Source: Pseudomonadota bacterium (GTDB lineage: Bacteria; Pseudomonadota; Gammaproteobacteria; Xanthomonadales; Xanthomonadaceae). From it: a DNA stretch of 64,000 bases. Below, one piece after another: positions 44,653 to 55,329 of the stretch. The translations under genes and the position numbers were made by a program. Below the pieces are notes generated by a model. That model searched no databases and had not been told where the DNA came from. It worked only from the letters and a program-made list of their open reading frames with translations. The number at the start of each line of letters is the position of its first letter. Positions within the stretch are counted from its first letter, which is position 1. The DNA is taken from NCBI GenBank assembly GCA_018240435.1, contig JAFEFT010000009.1, positions 52,222-116,221 of the forward strand, given 5' to 3'.

Positions 44653-45870
44653 TCAGCCTATCGAGGAAGTCAGGTCGAACAACGGGAACAGGATGGACAG
44701 CACGACGATGCCGACGACGGCCGCCATCACGATGGTCAACGCCGGCACCAGCGCGGCGAGCAGGCGATCCATCGCCTGCGTGGTCTCGCGATCGAAAGTA
44801 TCGGCGGTGCGCAGCAGCATGGTATCGAGTTCGCCCGATTCCTCGCCGACCTGCACCATCTGCACCGCCAGCCGCGGAAACACGCCACGCCGCGCCAGCG
44901 CGTGGGCCAAGCCGCTGCCGGTCTTGACTTCCTCGGCAGCCGCTTCGACCGCCTCGGCCAGCACCCGGTTCGCGAGCACGTTGCGGCCGATGGTCAGCGC
45001 CTGCAGCAAGGGTACGCCATTGTTGACCAGAGTGCCGACGGTACGCGCCAGGCGCGCGGTGTCGATGCGCGCGAGCAACGAGCCGACCAGCCGCCGGCGC
45101 AGCAGCCATTCGTCCAGCGCCCGCCGGAACGCCGGATCGCGGCGCTTGCGATCGGCCCACCACAACAGCGCGATCAGCATGATCGGCAGCAGCCAGCCAT
45201 AACTGCGCACGCCGTTGCCGACCGCCAGCACGATCCGGGTCAGCAGCGGGATCGGCGCGTCCAGGCCATCGAACATCTGCTGGAACTGCGGCACCACGTA
45301 GCCGAGCAGGAACACCAGGGCGCCGCCGACCACCGTGAACAGGATCGCCGGGTAGATCAGGGCGTTGATCACCCGCGCCCGCAGGCCGCGACTGCGGTCG
45401 AGGTAATCGGCCAGCCGCGCCAGCGTTTCGTGCAGGCTGCCGCCGACCTCGCCGGCGCGCACGGTGCTGATGTACAGGCGCGAGAACAGGCCATGCTGCT
45501 GCTCCAGCGCGCTCGACAGCGAGGCGCCGCCGCGCACCGCATCGCGCACGTTGGCGATCACCTTGCGCGCTGCCGCCGCTTCCGGCAGATCGAGCAGGAT
45601 GGCGAGCGCGCGATCGAGCGGCTGGCCGGCGCCGAGCAAGGTCGCCAGCTGCTCGGTGAATTGCTGGATCTGCTCGGCGGTGAGGGCACGGGCCTGGAAC
45701 AGGCTGGCCCAGCTGCCGCCGGCCGCGACCTCGTCGGCACGCCGCGCCTCGATCGGGATGTGGCCGGCCTCCTGCAGGCGCGCGATGACCTCCTCGACGC
45801 CGGCCGCTTCCATCTGCCCCGTCAGCGGCTCGCCGCTCGCACTCAGCGCCTGATAGCGAAACTGCGGCAT
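44653..45870 (-). CDS. gspF: Type II secretion inner-membrane platform protein GspF
   Basis: A 405-residue PilC-like platform protein with two GspF domains (residues about 70-190 and 270-395) and three membrane helices (ALIYPAILFTVVGGALVFLLG, YGWLLPIMLIALLWW and ALTIVMAAVVGIVVLSILFPLF). The conserved FTEQLATLLGAGQPLDRAL, VRAGEVGGSLHETLARLAD and VQVGEESGELDTML motifs are present. It couples the ATPase to pseudopilus assembly. A 192-bp gap separates it from gspE. Confidence 0.96.
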   Translation of the reverse strand: MPQFRYQALSASGEPLTGQMEAAGVEEVIARLQEAGHIPIEARRADEVAAGGSWASLFQARALTAEQIQQFTEQLATLLGAGQPLDRALAILLDLPEAAAARKVIANVRDAVRGGASLSSALEQQHGLFSRLYISTVRAGEVGGSLHETLARLADYLDRSRGLRARVINALIYPAILFTVVGGALVFLLGYVVPQFQQMFDGLDAPIPLLTRIVLAVGNGVRSYGWLLPIMLIALLWWADRKRRDPAFRRALDEWLLRRRLVGSLLARIDTARLARTVGTLVNNGVPLLQALTIGRNVLANRVLAEAVEAAAEEVKTGSGLAHALARRGVFPRLAVQMVQVGEESGELDTMLLRTADTFDRETTQAMDRLLAALVPALTIVMAAVVGIVVLSILFPLFDLTSSIG

Positions 45871-46062
45871 CAGCGGCGGCCCCGATCGAGCGGGCCATGT
45901 CTGCGATTGCCTTCCGCCTCCGGAGGACGGTGGCGCGCAGCGCCGGATGCGGGAATCCCCCTCGCCAAACGATGCGCCTTTCCCGCATCCGCCCTGCGGG
46001 CACCTTCTCCCGACGGGAGAAGGAACGCGCTGGCATCCGCGGCAATCAGGCTCATGCGCGAT
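45871..46062. repeat. Gap inside the secretion operon with the composite hairpin repeat
   Basis: CATCCGCCCTGCGGGCACC followed by CTTCTCCCGACGGGAGAAGG (about 45987-46025) is a copy of the composite element also seen near 24.0 and 63.9 kb. The second stem could attenuate transcription between gspE and gspF. No gene is visible. Confidence 0.65.
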
Positions 46063-47781
46063 TCAGCCATCCGTGCACACGCGCAGCACTTCCTCGATCG
46101 TGGTCTGGCCGCGCAAGGCCTTGGCCAGACCGTCCTCGTACATCGTGCGCATGCCTTCGCTGGCGGCCACCGATTCGATCTCGCCCATGCCGGCGTGCTG
46201 CATCACCAGCCGCCGCAGCGAGTCGGTCATCACCAGGAATTCCATGATCGTGGTGCGGCCGAGGTAGCCGGTGGGCGTCAGCGCGGACGGCACCGGCTTC
46301 CACAGGTAGATGGGGCCTTCCGGCTGCAGCTTGCGCAGGCCGAATTGCTCGATCACCTCCGGCAGCGGCTGGTAGCGCTGGGCGTGGCTCGGCTCCAGCC
46401 GGCGCACCAGTCGCTGGGCGAGGATGCCGTTGACGGTGGAGGTGAGCAGGTAGTCCTCGACGCCCATGTCGAGCAGGCGGGTGATGCCGCCGGCGGCGTT
46501 GTTGGTGTGCAGCGTCGACAGCACCAGATGGCCGGTCAGCGCCGACTGGATGGCGATTCGCGCGGTTTCCAGATCGCGCATTTCGCCGATCATGATGATG
46601 TCCGGATCCTGGCGCACGATCGAGCGCAGCGCCTGGGCGAAGTCCAGCCCGATCGCGGGCTTGGCCTGGATCTGGTTGATCCCGGAGATCTGGTATTCGA
46701 CCGGATCCTCGACGGTGATGATCTTCACCTCGGGGGTGTTGAGCTGGGAGAGCGCGGTGTACAACGTGGTGGTCTTGCCCGAGCCGGTCGGGCCGGTCAC
46801 CAGCAGGATGCCGTGCGGTTGTTCGAGCACCTTGCGGAACTGCGGCAGGAACTCGTCGGTGAAACCGAGCTTGTGGAAGTCGAGCACGACCGATTCGCGG
46901 TCGAGGATGCGCATCACCACCGACTCGCCGAACGCGGTCGGCACCGTGCTCACGCGCAGGTCCAGTTCCTTGCCCTGCACGCGCAGCATGATGCGGCCGT
47001 CCTGCGGCAGGCGGCGTTCGGCGATGTTGAGCTTGGCCAGGATCTTGATGCGCGAGATCACTGCCGCGGTCAGGTTGGCCGGCGGCGACTCGACTTCTTC
47101 CAGCACGCCGTCGATGCGGTAGCGCACCTTCAGGCGGTTCTCGAATGGCTCGACATGGATGTCGGAGGCGCGCGCTTCCACCGCGCGCTGGATCACCAGG
47201 TTGACCAGGCGGATCACCGGCGCCTCGGAGGCCAGATCGCGCAGGTGCTGGACGTCGTCCTCGTCGCCGCCGCCGGATTCGTCCGACAGGTCTTCGACGA
47301 TCGCGCCCATCGCGCTGCGCCCGCTGCCGTAGTAGCGCTCGATCAGGTCGTCGATCTCCGAGCGCAAGCCGATGCGCAGGCGCACCTTGCGCCCGCTCGC
47401 CAACGCGACCGCCTCGGCCGGATACGGGTCGTGGGCGTCGGCGACCAGCAGGTCCAGGCCATCGCCCTGCTCGGCAATCGGGCAGACGTGGTGCTGCTTG
47501 AGGAAACGGATCGACAGTTGCAGCGCCGGCGGTGCATCGGGGCAGTCCTTGGCGGCGACCAGGGGCACATCCAGCACCTCGGCGCTGGCCTCGGCCAGAT
47601 CCTTCTCCGAGACCATGCCCAGCCGCGCCAGCAGCGAGGCCAGTGCGCCGCCGGATTCTTCCTGCAGGCGCCGCACCCGGCCCAGGTCGGCATCTTTCAG
47701 CCGCCCGCGCCGCAACAGCACCTCGACGATGCGCTCGTCGATGCTGCCAGCGCCGGGCGCCTGCCGCTCGGCCTCAGCCAT
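46063..47781 (-). CDS. gspE: Type II secretion ATPase GspE
   Basis: A 572-residue hexameric secretion ATPase. The N1/N2 domains (residues about 1-210) bind GspL. The ATPase core has ASDIHVEPFENRLKVRYRID, Walker A GPTGSGKTTTLYTAL, the Asp box ITVEDPVEYQI, Walker B RQDPDIIMIGEMRD and the His box TGHLVLSTLHTNNAAG. The CxxC pair of zinc-binding cysteines normally found between the His box and C-terminal helices is missing: the region reads QRLVRRLEPSHAQRYQPL and later SALTPTGYLGRTT. I chose ATG 47781; an in-frame GTG lies 21 bp upstream. It is the first gene of the operon. Confidence 0.95.
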   Translation of the reverse strand: MAEAERQAPGAGSIDERIVEVLLRRGRLKDADLGRVRRLQEESGGALASLLARLGMVSEKDLAEASAEVLDVPLVAAKDCPDAPPALQLSIRFLKQHHVCPIAEQGDGLDLLVADAHDPYPAEAVALASGRKVRLRIGLRSEIDDLIERYYGSGRSAMGAIVEDLSDESGGGDEDDVQHLRDLASEAPVIRLVNLVIQRAVEARASDIHVEPFENRLKVRYRIDGVLEEVESPPANLTAAVISRIKILAKLNIAERRLPQDGRIMLRVQGKELDLRVSTVPTAFGESVVMRILDRESVVLDFHKLGFTDEFLPQFRKVLEQPHGILLVTGPTGSGKTTTLYTALSQLNTPEVKIITVEDPVEYQISGINQIQAKPAIGLDFAQALRSIVRQDPDIIMIGEMRDLETARIAIQSALTGHLVLSTLHTNNAAGGITRLLDMGVEDYLLTSTVNGILAQRLVRRLEPSHAQRYQPLPEVIEQFGLRKLQPEGPIYLWKPVPSALTPTGYLGRTTIMEFLVMTDSLRRLVMQHAGMGEIESVAASEGMRTMYEDGLAKALRGQTTIEEVLRVCTDG

Positions 47782-47900
47782 GGATTGCGAAGGAACGCTC
47801 ACGCCGGAATCGTCGATGCAAGGGCAACGCTGCACTTTAGCAGCCGCCGCGGCCGGCCGGAATCGTTTCTCGGCAGAACCGGCCGCACCGTCGGGCGCCG

Positions 47901-47930
47901 CAACGAAAACGCGGCGCCGAAGCGCCGCGT
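47901..47930 (-). terminator. Terminator downstream of the trimeric autotransporter
   Basis: ACGCGGCGC/GCGCCGCGT (47909-47917 with 47922-47930) is a 9-bp GC stem with a four-base loop. Read on the minus strand it is followed by TTTTCGTT. It lies 58 bp after the autotransporter stop and before gspE. Confidence 0.75.
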
Positions 47931-47987
47931 CAGGATGTTGCCCTTGGCCGGAAGGCGCGGCTGCGCCTCCCGACCGCGGTGTCGCAA

Positions 47988-50855
47988 TTACCAACCCATG
48001 CCCAGACCGGCGCCCCAGGTGCTTTCGCCATTGGTGAACGAACCACCGATGGTGAAGGTGACGTTGGACTTGATCAGGCGCTGGTAGCCGATCGAGACCG
48101 CGTTCTCGCCGCCCTGGTGACCATAACCGACCGCCAACCGGTTCGGCGACTGAATGCCCGCCGCGCTGGCCGTCATCATGCTCATCGCCGTGCTCATCGA
48201 GCTGATCCGGCTGATGCGCTTGTCGGTCTGCATGAACTGGTTCTGGATCGCGTTGTTGAGGTTGGTGATCTGCACGTCGGTGTAGTGGTTGGCCGCGGTG
48301 AGCACCGCCGCGTCCGCCGCCTGCATCTGGCCCAGGTTCACCGCGTCGGTGTTGTTCACACCCGCCGCGACGTTGACCACCCGACGCTCGTTGCCGGCAC
48401 TGCCGACCGACACGGTATTGTCCGCCGTGGCCACCGAACCGGCACCGAGCGCGACCGAACCGGCGCCACTGGCGTTGGCGCCAGCGCCCAGCGCGGTGCT
48501 GGCCGCACCGGACGCGGTGCTGCCCGTACCCAGCGCCGTACCGTAGGTGCCCGACGCCGTCGACACCGCACCGACCGCCGTGGCACCGGCGCCGAAAGCG
48601 GCCGCCTGCGCGCCGATGGCGCTGGAACCCAAGCCCGAGGCCGCCGACTGACCACCCACCGCGGTCGACTTGTCGCCGGTACCCTGCGACTGCGAACCCA
48701 CCGCGACCGCACCGTAGCCGGTCGAGTTGGCCTGCGCACCGAAGGCGACGCCGGCATAACCGCTGGCGATGGAACCCACGCCCATCGCGCTGCTGTACTG
48801 CCCGGTCGCATGCGAGTTGTTGCCCACGGCCGTCGAGCCGGCACCGGTGGCGGTGCTGACGCTGCCGAGGGCCGTGGCGCCATCGGCGCTCGCCGACGAA
48901 TTGGCACCGAACGCACTGGCGCCGTTGCTGCCGCTGGCCGATGCCAGGGTACCCACCGCAGTGCCGAAGTAGCCGGTGGCCGAGCTGCCGAAGCCGTTGG
49001 CGGTACCGGCGTAACCGGCATAGCTGTGGGCGCCGGTCGCGGTCGCGCCCAGGCCCATCGCCGCCGAATACGCACCGCTGGCGGTGCTGAAATCGCCGGC
49101 CGCGTTGCTGTAGACGCCGGTCGCCGTGCTGTTGGCGCCGGTGGCTTGGCTGAAATCGCCGGTCGCGGTGCTCTGGTAGCCTGAAGCAGTGCTGGCGGCA
49201 CCGGTTGCGGTGCTGAAATCACCGGTGGCCTTGCTGCCGAAGCCGGTCGCCGACGAGGCGCGGCCCGAAGCGGTCGAATACGAACCGGTGGCCGTGCTGT
49301 AATCGCCGGTGGCACTGCTCAATGCGCCCGTGGCCGTCGAATACTTGCCCGAAGCGTTGCTGTTGGCGCCGGTGGCGGTGGAGTACTTGCCGCTGGCGCT
49401 GCTGTGCGCACCCGACGCCGTGGAGTACTTGCCGGTCGCGCTGCTGCGGTAGCCCATCGCCACGCTGCCCTGGCCATAGGCGTTGCTGAACGCGCCGGTG
49501 GCCGTGCTGTAGTAGCCCGACGCCGATGCCGCCGCACCGGTGGCCGTGCTGGCCGCGCCGGTTGCATGCGCATAAGAGCCGGTGGCGGTGCTGGCAAAGC
49601 CGCTGGCCTCGCTGCCGGAGCCGGTCGCCGTGCCGTAGTCGCCGGACGCGGTGCTGTGCGAGCCCGTGGCAGTGGACTTGTAGCCCGAAGCGGCGCTGTA
49701 GGCACCCGAGGCGGTGGACATGTAGCCCGAAGCGTTGCTGTACAGACCGCTGGCGGTGCTGGCCACGCCGCTGGCGGAGCTGAACGCACCGGTCGCGGTG
49801 GAGCCGACGCCGGTGGCGCTGCTGGCCGTGCCAGTGGCCGTGCTGAACGCCCCGGTGGCCCTGCTGTAGGCGCCGCTGGCGGTGGCGCCGATGCCCGCGG
49901 CATAGCTGCCAAAGCCATTGGCGGTGGTGTAGTTGCCGTAGGCCGTGCTCTTGTTGCCGGTCGCGGTCGCGCCGGTGCCATAGGCGGTGCTGGAACTGCC
50001 CAGCGCGGTCGCGCCGGCGCCCACCGCATAGGCATAGCTGCCGAACGCCGAGGAGCCATCGCCCTGGGCCTTGGAATAGGCGCCGCTGGCGGTCGCACCG
50101 ACGCCTGCGGCGACGGAATGCGAACCGAAGGCGCTGGCGTTGTCGCCGTAGGCGACGCTGCCAAAACCGTTGGCCGTCGCACCGACACCGCTCGCATAGG
50201 ACACCGCGCCGGTGGCGGTGGCGGCATAGCCCTTGGCATAGGCCTGCGCGCCGGTGGCGGTCGCGCCGATGCCGTTCGCCCTGCTGCCAACGCCGGTGGC
50301 GGTAGCGGCAGTGCCATAGGCAAGGCTGTATGCGCCGGTGGCGGTCGTGCCGCTGCCAATTGCCGAGGACTTGTAACCCGCGGCGGTCGCGACGTAACCC
50401 AACGCAGCGGAATAACTGCCGGTGGCGGTCGCGCCTACGCCGTAGGCTGCGCTGCGATAGCCGGACGCCGATGCATAAGCGCCTACCGCGCGGCTGTCGG
50501 CGCCCGACGCGGTCGCACCGCCGCCAGCGGCAACGCTGCCGGCGCCAAACGCGCTGGCGGAAAAGCCTCCCGCATAAGCGCCGACACCGTTGGCCGTCGA
50601 ACGTGCACCGTTGGCGAACGATCCGGAACCGCTCGCCGTCGCATACGGACCGTTCGCCAGTGCGCCGTAGCCGAACGCGCTGCTGTAACCGCCGGTGGCA
50701 GTGGCATTGGTGCCGCAGGCCACGTCACCCGGATCGGTTGCCACCTCGCCGGTCGGCCCGGTGCAAGTCTCCTGCGCCCAGACGTTGCCGCCTGCCAACG
50801 TCCCGACGGCCAGCGCCACGGCCAGTGTCAGAACGCGCTTTTGCGTAGTCTTCAT
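47988..50855 (-). CDS. Trimeric autotransporter (YadA-like) adhesin, head-repeat dominated
   Basis: A 955-residue outer-membrane adhesin. GGGAGAGAG precedes ATG 50855, giving MKTTQKRVLTLAVALAVG and signal cleavage near VWAQE. From about residue 45 to 830 the chain consists of 14-residue YadA head repeats of the form (S/T)xAxGxxSxAxG. The central block is especially uniform (GKYSTASGAHSSASG, GKYSTATGANSNASG and similar). A short neck/stalk (NVAAGVNNTDAVNLGQMQA, then a coiled coil IQNQFMQTDKRISRISSM) leads to the C-terminal four-strand YadA anchor, ending in GLGMGW. It probably mediates attachment or autoaggregation. It is alone on the minus strand. Confidence 0.92.
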   Translation of the reverse strand: MKTTQKRVLTLAVALAVGTLAGGNVWAQETCTGPTGEVATDPGDVACGTNATATGGYSSAFGYGALANGPYATASGSGSFANGARSTANGVGAYAGGFSASAFGAGSVAAGGGATASGADSRAVGAYASASGYRSAAYGVGATATGSYSAALGYVATAAGYKSSAIGSGTTATGAYSLAYGTAATATGVGSRANGIGATATGAQAYAKGYAATATGAVSYASGVGATANGFGSVAYGDNASAFGSHSVAAGVGATASGAYSKAQGDGSSAFGSYAYAVGAGATALGSSSTAYGTGATATGNKSTAYGNYTTANGFGSYAAGIGATASGAYSRATGAFSTATGTASSATGVGSTATGAFSSASGVASTASGLYSNASGYMSTASGAYSAASGYKSTATGSHSTASGDYGTATGSGSEASGFASTATGSYAHATGAASTATGAAASASGYYSTATGAFSNAYGQGSVAMGYRSSATGKYSTASGAHSSASGKYSTATGANSNASGKYSTATGALSSATGDYSTATGSYSTASGRASSATGFGSKATGDFSTATGAASTASGYQSTATGDFSQATGANSTATGVYSNAAGDFSTASGAYSAAMGLGATATGAHSYAGYAGTANGFGSSATGYFGTAVGTLASASGSNGASAFGANSSASADGATALGSVSTATGAGSTAVGNNSHATGQYSSAMGVGSIASGYAGVAFGAQANSTGYGAVAVGSQSQGTGDKSTAVGGQSAASGLGSSAIGAQAAAFGAGATAVGAVSTASGTYGTALGTGSTASGAASTALGAGANASGAGSVALGAGSVATADNTVSVGSAGNERRVVNVAAGVNNTDAVNLGQMQAADAAVLTAANHYTDVQITNLNNAIQNQFMQTDKRISRISSMSTAMSMMTASAAGIQSPNRLAVGYGHQGGENAVSIGYQRLIKSNVTFTIGGSFTNGESTWGAGLGMGW

Positions 50856-51118
50856 GTGCTCTCTCCCAGCCGTGACGGCTGTACTTGGTTGAAGTTCGAA
50901 ACTGCCCCGGAAGCCACCACCTGCATTCCCCATGACCGCGACAACGCGAAAGCAGGCGCGATGCGGTCATGTTCCCGCCGACCCCGCCCACGGCGGCATC
51001 GACGGTCATCTTGACGCGAGGTTAACAGAAATCCACATTCCCGCAACCGCTTTTCGTGACGGTCGGCACGGTTCATGGCTGGCCGCCGCACCACCAACGG
51101 CGCCGGGCCTGATTCAGC

Positions 51119-54100
51119 TCAGCCCACGAACGCCCGCGCATTGGCGAACAACCGCAGCCACGGCGAATCCTCGCCCCACCCGGCCGGCCGCCAGCTCAAC
51201 TGAACGCTGCGGAACACCCGCTCGGGGTGCGGCATCATCAAGGTGGCGCGGCCATCGGCGCTGGTCAGGCCGGCGATGCCGTCGGGCGAGCCGTTGGGGT
51301 TGGCCGGGTAGCGGGTCGCCGGCCGCCCCGAAGCATCGACGTAGCGAACCGCGACCTGCACCGCCGCGGCATCATCGGCGCTGGCGAACTGCGCCCGGCC
51401 CTCGCCGTGCGAGACCACGATCGGGATGCGCGAACCGGCCATGCCGGCCAGCAGCACCGACGGCGAGTCGGCCACCTCCAGCAGCGCCAGCCGCGCCTCG
51501 TACTGCTCGGAGCGGTTGCGCTCGAACACCGGCCAGTGCTGCGCGCCGGGGATCAGCTCCTTGATCCGCGCCAGCATCTGGCAGCCGTTGCAGGCGCCGA
51601 AGGTGAAGGTGTCGGGACGGGCGAAGAAGGTGGCGAACTGCGCGCGCAGGCCGGGGCGCTCGAGGATCGAGGTCGCCCAGCCACGCCCGGCGCCGAGCAC
51701 GTCGCCATAGGAGAACCCGCCGCAGGCCGCCAGCCCCTTGAATCCGTCCAGGCCGATGCGGCCGGCGATCAGGTCGGACATGTGCACGTCCACCGCCTCG
51801 AAGCCGGCGCGGTCGAACGCCGCCGCCATCTCGATCTGGCCGTTGACGCCCTGCTCGCGGAGGATGGCGATGCGGGGGCGGCGGGATGCGCCGCCGGGAC
51901 TCAGAACTCGGGACTCCGGACTCGGAACAGCGGAATCGACTCCGGCCGGCGGAATCCCGGAACCCACTGCACCAAACTCGAAGGTCAGCTGCGCCTGCAA
52001 CGGCGGTGCGTCAAACTCGCGCCGGGCAGCACGCTCCTCGTCGGCGCAGGCCGGGTCATCGCGCCGTGCCGCCATCGCGTGCGTCACCGACCACCACGCA
52101 GCGAACGCCGGCTGCCAGCCCCAGCGCGCCAGGGTCTTGCCGGCCCGAATGACGCTGATTTCCGGCGCGGCGATCGGCCGGCCAATGCGGCGGGCGCAGG
52201 CGGCCAGATCGTGGCGCGCGATCAGGGCGGCAAACGCCTCGCGCCGGGCGACGACGACCTGCACCACCACGCCCAGCTCCTCGTTGAACAAGGCGCGGGC
52301 GGCATCGAGCTGGTGCTCGTCCAGTTCGATCTCCACCCCGCAATGGGCGGCGAAGGCCAGCTCGCAGATGGTGGCGAACAGGCCGCCGTCGGAGCGGTCG
52401 TGGCAGGCCAGCAGCAGGCCATCGCGGCGGGCATCGGTGACCAGGTCGAACAGCCGCCGCAGCAGCGCCGGGTCGTCCAGATCGGGGCAGGTGCCGGCGA
52501 AGCCACCGTGACACTGGGCGAAGATCGAGCCACCGATACGCATCTGCCCGGCGCCCAGCCCGATCAGCCACAAATCGGAATCGACGTCGGTCGCCAGCAT
52601 GGGCTGCAACTGCTCACGCACGTCGGTCACCGGTGCGAACGCCGACACGTTCAGCGACACCGGCGACACCGTGCGCTGCGGTGCTCCTTCATGCACGAAT
52701 TGCGCCTGCATCGACAGCGAATCCTTGCCGACCGGGATGCTGATGCCCAGTTCCGGGCACAGCTCCATGCCGACCGCGCGCACCGCCTCATACAGCGCCG
52801 CATCCTCGCCGGGGTGGCCAGCGGCGGCCATCCAGTTCGCCGACAGCTTGATGTCGGCCAGCGCCGCGACCGGCGCGGCGAGCAGGTTGGTGATCGCCTC
52901 GCCGACCGCCATGCGCGCACTCGCGGCCGCATCCAGCAGCGCCAGCGGGCTGCGCTCGCCCAGCGCCATCGCCTGCCCGGTGTAGCCGTCGAAATCGTCC
53001 AGGGTGATCGCGCAATCGGCGATCGGCAACTGCCACGGGCCGACCATCTGGTCGCGCGCGACCAGGCCGCCGACGCTGCGATCGCCGATGGTGACGAGGA
53101 AGTTCTTCGCGGCCACGCTCGGATGCGCCAACACGCGCAGGCCGGCGGCTTCCAGCGCGGCGCGGTCGCCATCGAGCGCCAATGTTTCGGTCGCCGGCCA
53201 CGGTGCCGGCGCGGCGCGCACGCTGTCGCGCTGCATGCGCGGGGCGTTGCCGAACAGCACCGCCATGGGCATGGAGATCGGGAGCCGGGAATCGGGAATC
53301 GGGAATCGGGAATCGGAAAGCTGGGAATCGGGAATCGGGAATCGGGAATCGGGAAGCCGTGAATCGGGAATCGGGAATCGGGAATCGTTTGCAGCAGAAG
53401 CAGTAGAAGCAGAAGCAACGGCGTCGCGGTCGTGCAGGATCAAGGTCTGTTCTTCGGTCGCCGTGCCGACGACGGCGAACGGGCAGCGCTCGCGCTCGCA
53501 CAGGGCGGCGAAGCTCGCCAGGTCGGCCTCGGCAATACCGAGCACATAGCGCTCCTGGGCTTCGTTGCACCAGATCTGCATCGGCGACAGCGACGGGTCG
53601 TCGCTGGGGATGGCGCGCAGGTCGATCACGCCGCCGACGTCGGAATCGTGCAGCAATTCGGGGATGGCATTCGACAAGCCGCCGGCGCCGACGTCGTGGA
53701 TGCAGCGGATCGGATTGGCCGCGCCGAGGCCGACGCAGCGGTCGATGACTTCCTGGCAGCGGCGTTCCAGCTCCGGGTTGTCGCGCTGCACGGAAGCGAA
53801 ATCCAAATCCTCGCTGCTCTCGCCCGATGCCACCGACGAGGCGGCGCCGCCGCCCAGCCCGATCAGCATCGCCGGACCGCCGAGCACGATCACCCGGTCG
53901 CCGGGCCGCAGCGGCTTCTTTTCGACCAGCGACGGGTCGATCGCGCCCAGGCCGCCGGCGAGCATGATCGGCTTGTCGTAGCCGCGCCACAGCCCGGCCT
54001 GCGCGGTTTCGATCTCGAACACGCGGAAGTAGCCGGCCAGCGCCGGCCGACCGAATTCATTGTTGAACGCCGCCGCGCCCAGCGGGCCGTCGCGCATGAT

Positions 54101-55171
54101 CTCGAACGCGCTGGCCATGCGCGGATTGAGCGGGCGCGGCGCTTCCCAGGGCTGCGGCAGGGTCGGGATGCGCAGGTGCGACACCGAAAATCCGGTCAAC
54201 CCGGCTTTCGGCTTGCCACCGCGGCCGGTCGCGCCTTCGTCGCGGATCTCGCCGCCGGCACCGGTCGACGCGCCGGCAAAGGGCGCGATCGCGGTCGGGT
54301 GATTGTGGGTTTCGACCTTGATGCAGAACGCGCCCGGGCGCAGCCCGGAGGCGGCGTACACGCCCTGCCCGTCCGGCCGGAACGTGCTGGCGATGCGGCC
54401 CTCGATCACCGCCGCGTTGTCCTTGTACGCCGACAACGTGCCCTGCGGCGAGCGCGCATGGGTGTTGCGGATCATCGCGAACAGCGAATGCGGCTGCGGT
54501 TGGCCGTCGATGGCGAACGAGGCGTTGAAGATCTTGTGCCGGCAATGTTCGGAATTGGCCTGCGCAAACATCATCAGCTCGGCATCGGACGGCTCGCGGC
54601 CGAGTTCGCCGAAGGCGCGCTGCAGGTAGGCGATCTCATCGCTCGACAGCGCCAGCCCGAGGCGGGCATTGGCGGCGGGCAGATCGGCGATGGCGATGCG
54701 TTCGAGCGCGCCGCGCGCCGGTGTGACGAACATCGTGGCCGCCTCGTCACGGTCGTGCAGCAGCGATTGCGTCATCGGATCGTGCAAGGCCCGCGCCAGC
54801 GCCGGCCACGATGGCGAATCCGCGGCAGGCAATCCGACGACATCCAGGCGCAGGCCGCGCTCGACGCGATGCACCGGCAAGCCGGCGCCGCGCAGGATTT
54901 CGGTCGCCTTGCTCGCCCACGGCGACAACGTGCCCAGCCGCGGGGTGACGAACACGCTGCGCGCACCGGCCGCGAGTTCCGCCGTGCCGTCATGCGCTTG
55001 CAGGGTGCGCGACAAGACCGTTGCGTCGGGCCGCACGCCGGGCTCGGGGTCGATGAAATACAGCCACCACGCGCCAGCGATGGACACACCGGCATGAAGT
55101 GAACGCAGGCTGGTTTCGAGACGGTCGCAGCGGAACGGCGACAGGGCCGGCAGGCCCTCGAGGACGATCAT
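51119..55171 (-). CDS. purL: Phosphoribosylformylglycinamidine synthase (single-chain PurL) with repeat insertion
   Basis: A 1350-residue enzyme making FGAM from FGAR, glutamine and ATP. The N-terminal PurS-like and linker domains lead to the FGAM synthase core ([67 protein letters not shown]). The C-terminal glutamine amidotransferase has [10 protein letters not shown] (nucleophile Cys) and PHPERVFR. Residues about 589-635 are a proline-rich insertion of DSRFPIP-type heptapeptides encoded by GGGAATC heptamer DNA (53283-53393), which explains most of the excess over the 1295 residues of the E. coli enzyme. It is monocistronic, minus strand. Confidence 0.95.
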   Translation of the reverse strand: MIVLEGLPALSPFRCDRLETSLRSLHAGVSIAGAWWLYFIDPEPGVRPDATVLSRTLQAHDGTAELAAGARSVFVTPRLGTLSPWASKATEILRGAGLPVHRVERGLRLDVVGLPAADSPSWPALARALHDPMTQSLLHDRDEAATMFVTPARGALERIAIADLPAANARLGLALSSDEIAYLQRAFGELGREPSDAELMMFAQANSEHCRHKIFNASFAIDGQPQPHSLFAMIRNTHARSPQGTLSAYKDNAAVIEGRIASTFRPDGQGVYAASGLRPGAFCIKVETHNHPTAIAPFAGASTGAGGEIRDEGATGRGGKPKAGLTGFSVSHLRIPTLPQPWEAPRPLNPRMASAFEIMRDGPLGAAAFNNEFGRPALAGYFRVFEIETAQAGLWRGYDKPIMLAGGLGAIDPSLVEKKPLRPGDRVIVLGGPAMLIGLGGGAASSVASGESSEDLDFASVQRDNPELERRCQEVIDRCVGLGAANPIRCIHDVGAGGLSNAIPELLHDSDVGGVIDLRAIPSDDPSLSPMQIWCNEAQERYVLGIAEADLASFAALCERERCPFAVVGTATEEQTLILHDRDAVASASTASAANDSRFPIPDSRLPDSRFPIPDSQLSDSRFPIPDSRLPISMPMAVLFGNAPRMQRDSVRAAPAPWPATETLALDGDRAALEAAGLRVLAHPSVAAKNFLVTIGDRSVGGLVARDQMVGPWQLPIADCAITLDDFDGYTGQAMALGERSPLALLDAAASARMAVGEAITNLLAAPVAALADIKLSANWMAAAGHPGEDAALYEAVRAVGMELCPELGISIPVGKDSLSMQAQFVHEGAPQRTVSPVSLNVSAFAPVTDVREQLQPMLATDVDSDLWLIGLGAGQMRIGGSIFAQCHGGFAGTCPDLDDPALLRRLFDLVTDARRDGLLLACHDRSDGGLFATICELAFAAHCGVEIELDEHQLDAARALFNEELGVVVQVVVARREAFAALIARHDLAACARRIGRPIAAPEISVIRAGKTLARWGWQPAFAAWWSVTHAMAARRDDPACADEERAARREFDAPPLQAQLTFEFGAVGSGIPPAGVDSAVPSPESRVLSPGGASRRPRIAILREQGVNGQIEMAAAFDRAGFEAVDVHMSDLIAGRIGLDGFKGLAACGGFSYGDVLGAGRGWATSILERPGLRAQFATFFARPDTFTFGACNGCQMLARIKELIPGAQHWPVFERNRSEQYEARLALLEVADSPSVLLAGMAGSRIPIVVSHGEGRAQFASADDAAAVQVAVRYVDASGRPATRYPANPNGSPDGIAGLTSADGRATLMMPHPERVFRSVQLSWRPAGWGEDSPWLRLFANARAFVG
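53283..53393. repeat. In-frame GGGAATC heptamer tandem array inside purL
   Basis: About 14 heptamers, most exactly GGGAATC and interrupted by GGAAAGCT- and GAAGCCGT-like variants, lie within the purL coding strand. Because three heptamers make 21 bp, the frame repeats every seven residues (DSRFPIP). The frame is kept open, and the core purL motifs on both sides are intact. Confidence 0.93.
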
Positions 55172-55259
55172 GGATGGTCAGTCGCGGCGGGAGCGGGCGC
55201 GTATTTTAGCGCAGCGAGCGACGCGACGATTTCGACATGTTGCGTTGTCGACGAAGCTC

Positions 55260-55290
55260 TTGACGCCCCCCCCCTCCCATACTCTATAAA
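55260..55290 (+). promoter_or_regulatory. Candidate promoter with a C9 tract in its spacer
   Basis: TTGACG (55260-55265) and TATAAA (55285-55290) are 19 bp apart, or 18 bp to CTATAA. The spacer starts with nine consecutive C residues (55266-55274). It lies 40 bp upstream of the lipoprotein start. The box quality is good on both sides; spacing is slightly long, and slippage in the C tract would change it directly. Confidence 0.6.
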
Positions 55291-55329
55291 GCCGTGCCCA
55301 ATGACGGGCTTGAACGAATCGAGGAATTC

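Noticed and set aside
44902-48087. A 1061-codon open frame on the plus strand opposite gspE/gspF
   Set aside because: It is the mirror of strongly biased GC-rich codons of the secretion genes; its sequence is Arg/Gln/His-rich with no family motif.
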